Shown here piece by piece: positions 7,531 to 13,259 of a stretch of DNA of 13,259 bases. Position 1 is the first letter of the stretch, and every line of letters begins with the position of its first letter. A program made the translations under genes and the position numbers. The notes below the pieces were generated by a model that was given only the letters and a program-made list of their open reading frames with translations, had not been told where the DNA came from and searched no databases. This DNA is from an uncultured Collinsella sp. (lineage in GTDB: Bacteria > Actinomycetota > Coriobacteriia > Coriobacteriales > Coriobacteriaceae), in contig UQOJ01000060.1 in assembly GCA_900542635.1 (NCBI GenBank), positions 1 through 13,259 on the forward strand. Direction: 5' to 3'.

Positions 7531-7626
7531 CGATGCGGGAGTGCCGGCGGTGCAAACCACAAGGCTGAGAGGGCATGGGGCCCAATCCTTTGAACCTGTC
7601 AGTTAATGCTGGCGTAGGGAGCATGC
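7531..7626 (+). ncRNA. TPP riboswitch (THI element)
   Basis: The aptamer signatures are present in order: a 5' GGGAGTGCC segment (7537-7545), the CTGAGA core (7564-7569) inside GGCTGAGAGGG, AACCTGTCAGTTAATG (7593-7608), and CTGGCGTAGGGA (7609-7620), closed by a short P1 (ATGC with GCAT). These are the conserved pyrimidine- and pyrophosphate-sensing parts of the thiamine pyrophosphate riboswitch. It precedes an intrinsic terminator and thiM, so TPP binding should favour premature termination. A segment ACAGG (7635-7639) on the terminator's 5' side could pair with CCTGT (7595-7599) in the ligand-free form; this antiterminator is an inference. Confidence 0.95.
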
Positions 7627-7635
7627 CGCCTTTAC

Positions 7636-7667
7636 AGGGGCGCTGTCTATGCACAGCGCCCCTTTTC
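7636..7667 (+). terminator. Riboswitch-controlled intrinsic terminator
   Basis: GGGGCGCTGT (7637-7646) pairs perfectly with ACAGCGCCCC (7653-7662) around a 6-nt loop, extended by an A-T pair and followed directly by TTTTCT. It lies between the TPP aptamer and the thiM ribosome binding site, the arrangement expected of a transcription-termination expression platform. Confidence 0.9.
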
Positions 7668-7674
7668 TATGCCA

Positions 7675-7680
7675 AGGAGG
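7675..7680 (+). promoter_or_regulatory. Ribosome binding site deciding the GTG start of thiM
   Basis: AGGAGG lies 8 nt before GTG 7689. No in-frame ATG is positioned to use it, which makes GTG the start. Confidence 0.8.
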
Positions 7681-7688
7681 CATGTGCA

Positions 7689-8528
7689 GTGATTGATTCG
7701 GAACAGCTTAAGCAAAATGTGGTCAAGGCCGTGGAGGAGATTCGCGCCACCAATCCGATGGCCGGCTCCATCACCAACACGGTGACGATCGACTTTGTCG
7801 CCAATGCTCAGCTCGCCGTGGGCGGTTCGGCCGCCATGGTCTATCTGCCCGACGAGGGCGAGGCGCTCGTTGCCGGCGGCGGCGCCATCTATCTCAACAT
7901 GGGCACGCTCTTCCCCATCTACGAGCAGACGATTCCCCGCGCGGCCAAGGCGGCACACGACGCCGGCAAGCCCTGGGTGCTCGATCCGGTGGGCCTGGGC
8001 ATCGGTAGCCTGCGAACCCAGCTGGTAAACGAGCTCAAGCAGTACAAGCCTGCCATCGTGCGCGGCAACGCCTCCGAGATCATCGCACTCGCCGGCCTGT
8101 GGGGTCTTGAGGGCGAGGCAGCTGATCTGAGCCGCGTGCGCGGTGTCGATACCACCGACACGGTCGACGCCGCCCGCGATGCCGCTGTGGCGCTCGCCCG
8201 CTACACCGGCGGAGCCGTAGTGGTCTCGGGCGAAGTCGACCTGATTACCGACGGCACGACGGTGGCCAAGTCCCACGGCGGCAGTCCGCTCATGTCCAAG
8301 ATCACCGGCTGCGGCTGCTCGCAGGGTGGCGTGCTGGCTGTGTACGCCTGCGCTGCCGATCCGTTTACGGCAGCCATCTGCGGCACCGCCGTCTACAACG
8401 TTGCCGGCACGCGTGCCGCCGCTGTCGCCGATGCCCCGGCAAGCTTTAAGGTCGCCTTTATCGACGAGCTCTACCGCGCGACCGCCCAGGATATTGCCGA
8501 TAACCAACTCGAGCTCGAGGAGGCATAA
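7689..8528 (+). CDS. thiM: Hydroxyethylthiazole kinase
   Basis: ThiM phosphorylates 4-methyl-5-(2-hydroxyethyl)thiazole to the form used by ThiE, allowing thiazole salvage. The 279-residue product shows the family features: NPMAGSITNTVT near the N-terminus (22-33), the DPVG loop (99-102), the RGNASEI segment (125-131), and ITGCGC (205-210), where Cys210 matches the catalytic cysteine of the B. subtilis enzyme. The frame is open back to 7575, but that would translate the riboswitch and terminator. GTG 7689, with AGGAGG (7675-7680) 8 nt upstream, gives the right length. The ATG at 7682 is out of frame and too close to the Shine-Dalgarno. It is the first gene of the TPP-regulated operon, with 3 nt to the next gene. 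Confidence 0.94.
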   Translation: MIDSEQLKQNVVKAVEEIRATNPMAGSITNTVTIDFVANAQLAVGGSAAMVYLPDEGEALVAGGGAIYLNMGTLFPIYEQTIPRAAKAAHDAGKPWVLDPVGLGIGSLRTQLVNELKQYKPAIVRGNASEIIALAGLWGLEGEAADLSRVRGVDTTDTVDAARDAAVALARYTGGAVVVSGEVDLITDGTTVAKSHGGSPLMSKITGCGCSQGGVLAVYACAADPFTAAICGTAVYNVAGTRAAAVADAPASFKVAFIDELYRATAQDIADNQLELEEA

Positions 8529-8531
8529 GCC

Positions 8532-8873
8532 ATGTCCGAGCCCGCAACCAATGCCGGCATGAACACACTCGTCGCCGTGGCCATCGCCCCGTGCGGCACC
8601 GGCGATGAACTGTCCGCCGAGGTCGCCGAGGTCGTGCGCGTCATTCGCGAGAGCGGCCTTCCCAACCACACCACCTCGATGTTCACCGAGATCGAGGGCG
8701 ACTGGGACGAGGTCATGCAGGTCGTGCGCGACGCAACCTTTGTGTTGGCGAGCAAGGGCATCCGCACCGAAGTCGTGCTCAAAGCCGATATTCGACCCGG
8801 ATTTACCGACACCATGACCGGCAAGCTCGAGCGCATGGAAGCGCAGATAAAAAAGCAGGAGGAAGCGCGATGA
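8532..8873 (+). CDS. Thiamine-binding protein, MTH1187/YkoF-like family
   Basis: This small 113-residue protein matches the thiamine-binding MTH1187-type family (a ferredoxin-like fold that dimerises or tetramerises). Visible landmarks are the first strand VAVAIAPCGTG (14-24), the helix of EVAEVVRVIRESGL (30-43), FTEIEGDWDEVMQVV (51-65) and the last strand RTEVVLKADIR (78-88), followed by a charged C-terminal helix. Members bind thiamine or its pyrimidine moiety, and several sit in thiamine gene clusters. The exact role, such as buffering or delivery of substrate, is not established. GAGGAGG (8517-8523) precedes ATG 8532 by 8 nt. It is 3 nt after thiM and overlaps thiE by ATGA, so the three are co-transcribed under the TPP riboswitch. 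Confidence 0.88.
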   Translation: MSEPATNAGMNTLVAVAIAPCGTGDELSAEVAEVVRVIRESGLPNHTTSMFTEIEGDWDEVMQVVRDATFVLASKGIRTEVVLKADIRPGFTDTMTGKLERMEAQIKKQEEAR

Positions 8874-9565
8874 GCATCCGCGACAACCTTAATATCTCGG
8901 CCTATCTGGTACTCGGCCCCGAAAACACCCTCGGGCGCCCCGTGGGCGATGTGGTGGCCCAGGCGCTCGACGCCGGCTTTACCTGCATCCAGGTGCGCTC
9001 CAAGGTGGCAAGCGCGCGCGAGATCATCGCGCTGACCGGCGACGCCGCACAGGCAATCGCACAGGCCGGAAAGACCGGACAGGTCGCCCTGCTGATCGAC
9101 GACCGCCTTGACTGCGTACTCGCCGCACGCGAACAGGGTATTGCCGTCGACGGCGTGCATGTGGGTCAGAGCGATATTCCCGTCGAGGTCTGCCGCAAGC
9201 TGCTGGGCCCCGATGCCATCGTGGGCCTTTCGGCCCGCTGCGAGGAGATGCTCGAGTACGTCAAGACCGCCGACATGAGCCTGGTCGACTACCTGGGCGT
9301 GGGCCCGCTCCACGAGACCGAGACCAAGCGCGATTGCGGGCGCGCGGCCGATGGATCCATCATCACCAAGAGCTTTGAGGACCTGGCCGCCCTCCACGCG
9401 GCAAGCCCCGTGCCCATCGTGGTGGGCGGCGGCGTCAAGACGGCCGACCTGCCGCAGCTCAAGGCCACCGGCGTCGATGGCTTCTTTGTGGTGAGCGCCG
9501 TCTGCAGCGCCGATGACCCCCATGCCGCGGCCAAGGAGCTCGTCGACACCTGGCAGCAGGCATAG
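8870..9565 (+). CDS. thiE: Thiamine-phosphate synthase
   Basis: ThiE condenses HMP pyrophosphate with hydroxyethylthiazole phosphate to thiamine phosphate in the cytoplasm. The 231-residue TIM-barrel protein has the key family segments: QVRSK (41-45) in place of the usual QLREK, LLIDDRLD (74-81), DGVHVGQSD (94-102), GPLHETETK (145-153; the pyrophosphate-binding T-x-T-K region), the GGGV phosphate loop (186-189) and the closing VVSAVCSADDP (207-217). Length is normal or slightly long for the family. ATG 8870 has AGGAGG (8857-8862) 7 nt upstream and overlaps the preceding stop codon. It closes the operon; thiD, which would supply HMP-PP, is not in this window. Confidence 0.95.
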   Translation: MSIRDNLNISAYLVLGPENTLGRPVGDVVAQALDAGFTCIQVRSKVASAREIIALTGDAAQAIAQAGKTGQVALLIDDRLDCVLAAREQGIAVDGVHVGQSDIPVEVCRKLLGPDAIVGLSARCEEMLEYVKTADMSLVDYLGVGPLHETETKRDCGRAADGSIITKSFEDLAALHAASPVPIVVGGGVKTADLPQLKATGVDGFFVVSAVCSADDPHAAAKELVDTWQQA

Positions 9566-9609
9566 GCACAGGCCGAGCAGCCGATTCGCAACCTCATATC
9601 TTCAGCAAT

Positions 9610-9655
9610 GGAAAGCGCATCCCAGTTTGGACCTCCACTCCGGGATGCGCTTTCC
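9610..9655. terminator. Long perfect stem between convergent thiE and patatin genes
   Basis: GGAAAGCGCATCCC (9610-9623) and GGGATGCGCTTTCC (9642-9655) form a 14-bp perfect stem with an 18-nt loop, 44 nt past thiE and 11 nt from the patatin stop. There is no proper U-tract on either side beyond the TTT inside the stem. A bidirectional terminator is the best reading. Confidence 0.6.
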
Positions 9656-9666
9656 GCATGCGACCC

Positions 9667-10536
9667 TTACCCCGCCAGATACGCTTCCAGCGCCGGCAAG
9701 GTCGCCTCCGCATCACGACGACCGACCTGGTAGATGCGCTCGAGCTCATCGGGCTCGCGGCACAGCGACGGCACCTTCACCGATTCGCTCGGCCGCACCA
9801 CAAAGACCTCGCCGGCAGCCTCGCGACGTGCCAGGTCATCGAGCGTGGCATTGTAGACCTCATGCCGATGCTCAAGCGCTGCGACAAACTCCGGGTAGTG
9901 ACGGAACACGCGCCGCAGCATGGGCATCACGCTGTTGGGCTGCTTCACAAAGCCCGCCGGCTGCGTGAGCACTACGATATTGCGGTCATACCCCTGTGCA
10001 AACAGCCATGCGCTGGGAATAGAATCAGCCACGCCGCCATCTAGGTACTTACGGCCCTCAATGGCGACAGGACGCGTCGCCACAGGAATCGCCGACGATG
10101 CCCGGATCCACTCGATATCCCTCTCGTCGCCATAGGGCAGGTCGTGGTAGACGGCCTTGCCCGTCTCGATATCGGTACACACGCACGTAAACCGCATGGG
10201 GCAGGCGCGATATGTCTCCAAATCGATGGGATCGCGCTCGATGGGCACCTCGTGATAGGCAAAGTCGGCATTGAACATATCGCCGGTTCGCAGCCAGCTG
10301 GTCACGCTCGCATAGCGCTTGTCGGCGCAATAGGCCTTGTTGTAGCGAATAGCACGGCCGATCTGGCGCGATTTAAAGTTGTAGCCAAACGCCGCGCCCG
10401 CCGAGACACCCACCATATGGTCGCAGGTCAAACCGTGCTCCATCCATACGTCGAGCACGCCCGCCGTATACATACCGCGGTAGCCGCCTCCCTCGAGCGC
10501 CAGCCCCACCGTGCGCATCATATTTGACTGTGCCAT
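9667..10536 (-). CDS. Patatin-like phospholipase family protein
   Basis: This 289-residue protein has the patatin lipid acyl hydrolase signatures: the oxyanion-hole GGGYRG (16-21), the nucleophile elbow GVSAG with Ser45 (43-47), and the catalytic dyad aspartate Asp166 in LDGG (165-168). There is no signal peptide or membrane segment, so it is probably cytoplasmic or peripherally membrane-bound. It resembles the bacterial YjjU/RssA-like group rather than secreted ExoU-type toxins. ATG 10536 has GGAG 8 nt upstream; ATGs at codons 6 and 7 are alternatives. It is monocistronic and convergent with thiE. The substrate (phospholipid or other acyl ester) is unknown. Confidence 0.92.
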   Translation of the reverse strand: MAQSNMMRTVGLALEGGGYRGMYTAGVLDVWMEHGLTCDHMVGVSAGAAFGYNFKSRQIGRAIRYNKAYCADKRYASVTSWLRTGDMFNADFAYHEVPIERDPIDLETYRACPMRFTCVCTDIETGKAVYHDLPYGDERDIEWIRASSAIPVATRPVAIEGRKYLDGGVADSIPSAWLFAQGYDRNIVVLTQPAGFVKQPNSVMPMLRRVFRHYPEFVAALEHRHEVYNATLDDLARREAAGEVFVVRPSESVKVPSLCREPDELERIYQVGRRDAEATLPALEAYLAG

Positions 10537-10860
10537 GCGACCATCTCCGTCCCCGCAAATTCAAACGGAACAAGTATACCCGTCAACATATACCGCCCCA
10601 GTCGCATTTTTATCGAGCATCGCATCGTCGCGCTACCGCTTGTCGAATAATAGCCGCCCACAGCATGTGCACCCATCTATAATTATGTGCTGTTGTTTAT
10701 ACTACTCAGCAGTTATCAACAGCGAACATTCGTCGGCAAATTAACCCAACAACGCAGCAAGACGGGGGCCTGGATACACGCAAGACGCCGAGCAACGACG
10801 CGTGTACACAACGAGCTCGCCCGACGTAATCCGCCCCGACCTCAGAAAGCCGCTTAGAAC
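10537..10860. other. Intergenic region between divergent patatin and GGDEF/EAL genes
   Basis: This 324-bp gap has lower GC than the genes and no supportable ORF. It holds minus-strand TATACT (10573-10578) as a possible patatin -10. On the plus strand TATAAT (10678-10683) and TATACT (10698-10703) are possible -10 elements for the downstream gene, all without good -35 partners. A 7-bp dyad GCTGTTG/CAACAGC (10689-10695, 10717-10723) and a 7-bp dyad TACACGC/GCGTGTA (10775-10781, 10800-10806) are also present. I do not recognise a c-di-GMP riboswitch in it. Confidence 0.5.
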
Positions 10861-13210
10861 ATGGAAACTGTCAGCAATTACACCGAAACGCTCGAAAAGA
10901 CCGTCCGCGACCTTCTCGAGCGTCAGGATGATCTGATTAGGACCGCCTTTACCGACCAGCTTACCGGACTTGGCAACCGCGGCGGCTTTGCCCGTTCCCT
11001 CGAGGAGCTCTGGGAGCAGGACGCCCCCGTTACCATGGCGTACATCGATATCGACAATCTCAAGCACTGCAACGACGTCTTTGGCCATGACGAGGGCAAC
11101 CGCTATATTTTGCAGGTAAGCCTCTATCTCAAGCTGTATATGAAAGTGGACGAAGCGGCGTTTCGCATAGGCGGCGACGAGTTTGCCATCCTATCTACGA
11201 TTGCGACTGAGGACGACCTCGCCGAACGTCTGGAACACTGCCGAACGGTCCTGCTCAAAAACAACGATTCCGAGATGCCTCACTCGTTTAGCTATGGAGT
11301 GTCGCATGCCGACCCCGCCCTGGGCGAAGCCCCCAATCGCATGACGCTCGATGCCGACCATCGCATGTACGACTACAAGCTACGTCATGCCATGCACCTT
11401 GATCGACGCAATATCACGCAAGTCCACGCCGACGACTTCGAAATAAGCGATCGCATTTTCGACGCCTTTTCGATGCTCAACGAGGGCCGCTATTTCTTTA
11501 TCGAGAACTTGGACAAACATCGCACCCTTTGGTCACAAGGCGCCTTGCGCGATCTTGGCCTTCCCTCGGAGCACATAGACAACTGTCGCGATTACTGGAA
11601 AACGCGCGTGCATCCCGATGACCTTGAGGCCTACATCAACGACATCGACCAGGTCTATAACGGCACAAAGCACCGTCGCGTCATGCAGTATCGTGTGCGC
11701 AATGCCGTCGGCGACTACGTCCTCTGCCGTGCTCGCGGGTTTCGCATCGACGGCGACGAAAATGTCCCCTCGCTCTATGTCGGCGAGCTCGTCAACCACT
11801 CACTTGCCGAAACCGTCGACGCCGCGACAGGCCTCGGAACCCAGCGCATGTTGGTCAATGCCATCGACGCCTGTCGTTGCGACCGTTGCGAGACGGGCCT
11901 TATAGCGGTGCGCGTTCGTGGCACGACAAAGCTCAACGAGCTCTACGGAGCCGAGGCTGTCGACAACATGCTCGCCGAATACGCAGGCCGCATGCTGTCG
12001 ATCACCCGCGGCAGGAGCAGGGTCTACCGTTCACGTAGCGTCCAGTTCGTCGTGCTCAGCAACGACCTGGACCACGAAGCATTCGAGCAACTGACCCGCC
12101 ACCTTAAAGAGGCCGTTTTCGCTCCTGTGCAAATCGCGGGCGACACCATTACTCCCGTCTGTCTTGTCGTCCCGGCCTTTTACGAACACTTAACCCATCA
12201 AGCGACCGCCGTTTTAGGCGAACTCGACCGTCGCCTTCGCACGGCCGGCGGGCTTGTTCCCAACGACAGCCTCCCCATACCCGAGGCGGAGCGCAAAAGC
12301 GCCATCGCCGAACGTATCGACTCGCTCACGGGCCTCTATCGACCCAGCGAGTTTATGCGGCGCGCCAACGCATTTCTCGAGGCAAGGCGCGACGGCGCCT
12401 GGTGCATTGCCACGGTCGACATGGGCCACATGCGCCTGTTTAATGAATGGCACGGCCAGACAGAGGGCGACCGCGTGCTCGCCGATGTGGGCACGGTCCT
12501 CAAGGACATCGAGAATGCCGATATGGGCGTCGCAGGGTACTGGGGCCAAGATGACTTTTGCGTACTCATCCCCTTTAAGCACGACACCGTCCATCAAATC
12601 TACAACCGCATTCGCGAGGCCGTAGCCAGGCATGATGACGGCGTAGGCTTTTGGCCGTCCATGGGCGTTTACCCCATCGACTCCAATGAGGAAATCACCA
12701 TCGATGCACAGGCGAAGGCCATGTTTACCAATCGACGCGCAAAAAACGACTTCAAGGAGCGCATTGCTATTTTCCGCCCCGAGGAATATGAGCATGAGGT
12801 TGCGTTCCACCGCACGCTAACCGAGTTCCAGTACGCGCTGTCAAATGGTCGCATCACGTACTATCTTCAGCCCCAGGTCGATATGGAAACCGGTGAGATT
12901 ATTGGCGCCGAAGCACTCACCCGCTGGATTGACAAGGACGGCTCTCTCATTTCGCCCGCAACGTTTATCCCCGCACTCGAGGAAAGCGGCTTTGTGGTGA
13001 CGCTCGACAAGTACATTTGGCAGGGTGTCGCCTCGTGGCTGCGCGAGCGCATCGATCGAGGACTTCGTGTGGTTCCGGTTTCGCTTAATGTGTCGCGCGT
13101 GGATATCCTTGCCTGCGACGTTGCCGAACATATGGGGGCGCTTGCCGCCCAATACAACCTACCGCCCGAGCTCATGCGTATCGAGATCACCGAGACGGCT
13201 TATACGGGAG
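10861..13210 (+). CDS. GGDEF-PAS-GGDEF-GGDEF-EAL cyclic-di-GMP protein (3' truncated)
   Basis: At least 783 residues are present; the 3' end is missing. The start is ATG 10861, the first start after an in-frame stop at 10855-10857; no strong Shine-Dalgarno is seen. There is no signal or membrane segment. A short helix is followed by a canonical diguanylate cyclase domain (about 20-180): TGLGNR (35-40), metal-binding Asp63, and GGDEF (104-108) with no RxxD inhibitory site at the usual place. A PAS-like domain with HPDD (251-254) spans about 195-312. A second GGDEF-fold domain (about 318-450) has RSVQF (392-396) in place of the signature. A third (about 485-645) has GQDDF (562-566). The EAL phosphodiesterase domain begins near 655, with EAL at 684-686, Asn743 and EITE (775-778). 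It is cut before its conserved DD motif. Synthesis and hydrolysis of c-di-GMP are expected; net activity is unknown. Confidence 0.93.
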
Positions 13211-13259
13211 CTGTCTCTTATACACATCTCCGAGCCCACGAGACTAAGGCGAATATCGT
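13211..13259. other. Illumina Nextera adapter read-through (sequencing artefact)
   Basis: Bases 13211-13229 are the 19-bp Tn5 mosaic end as used in Nextera libraries (CTGTCTCTTATACACATCT). They are followed by the remainder of the transposase adapter (13230-13244), TAAGGCGA (13245-13252, which is the N701 index), and ATATCGT (13253-13259), one mismatch from the expected ATCTCGT of the flow-cell primer. This is library adapter left on the contig end, not genomic DNA or a transposon. Confidence 0.97.

Noticed and set aside
7575..7688. Upstream ATG start for thiM
   Set aside because: It would translate the TPP aptamer and the terminator hairpin, has no ribosome binding site, and the extension lacks similarity to the ThiM N-terminus.
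7647..8669. 340-residue open frame on the minus strand opposite thiM
   Set aside because: Low-complexity Gly/Ala/His/Asp composition typical of antisense frames. It crosses the thiM end and the thiamine-binding gene and begins inside the latter.
10713..10721. DnaA-box-like TTATCAACA
   Set aside because: It is a single copy with one mismatch from the consensus, with no cluster of boxes, no AT-rich unwinding region and no dnaA or dnaN nearby. It is not an origin.
10741..10860. Possible c-di-GMP riboswitch ahead of the GGDEF/EAL gene
   Set aside because: A few GEMM-like words (ACGCAGCAAGACG) occur, but the conserved core and paired stems of GEMM-I or GEMM-II are not present.
13211..13229. Tn5/IS50 mosaic end suggesting a transposon insertion
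   Set aside because: It is followed by adapter arm, index and primer bases, so it is a library artefact.

Overview
The window looks like the end of a draft-assembly contig from a high-GC Gram-positive gut bacterium, most likely a Coriobacteriia member such as Collinsella. That placement is an inference. It rests on the GC-rich coding style with long antisense shadow frames, purine-rich Shine-Dalgarno sites, a wall-anchored protein ending in an LAATG sorting signal, and the mix of metabolic genes. No rRNA, tRNA, CRISPR array, phage or transposase gene is visible.

Layout. (1) 153-1937 (+): a secreted surface protein with beta-helix-like tandem repeats, a Pro/Lys-rich stalk and an LAATG sorting signal, followed by a hairpin terminator. 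(2) 2145-2810 (+): a compact cytoplasmic alpha/beta-hydrolase of the esterase D / enterochelin-esterase type. It converges on a shared bidirectional terminator with (3) uraA-type uracil permease (2872-4206, -). (4) Upstream of uraA on the same strand are a stand-alone MetE C-terminal-type methyltransferase (4329-5462, -), a LysR regulator (5618-6514, -) and a Cof-type HAD phosphatase (6525-7433, -). The HAD and LysR genes are almost touching. The LysR-to-methyltransferase gap carries a repeated A/T-rich dyad that looks like a LysR operator. (5) 7531-9565 (+): a thiamine operon led by a TPP riboswitch and terminator, then thiM, a small MTH1187/YkoF-type thiamine-binding protein, and thiE, all tightly spaced. 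(6) 9667-10536 (-): a patatin-like phospholipase, convergent with thiE across a 14-bp perfect stem. (7) 10861 to the contig end (+): a large cyclic-di-GMP protein with three GGDEF-family domains (the first canonical, the other two degenerate), a PAS domain between the first and second, and a C-terminal EAL domain that is cut off.

How the genes work together. The thiamine block is one regulatory unit. Its riboswitch senses TPP, ThiM phosphorylates hydroxyethylthiazole, ThiE joins HET-P to HMP-PP, and the small protein probably binds thiamine or a precursor. The minus-strand cluster probably links a LysR regulator to a methionine-synthesis enzyme. The other genes are independent units.

Assembly warning. 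The last 49 bases (13211-13259) are not genomic. They match the Illumina Nextera read-through adapter: the transposon mosaic end, the rest of the adapter, an 8-base index, and the start of the flow-cell primer with one mismatch. Real sequence ends at about 13210 inside the EAL domain.
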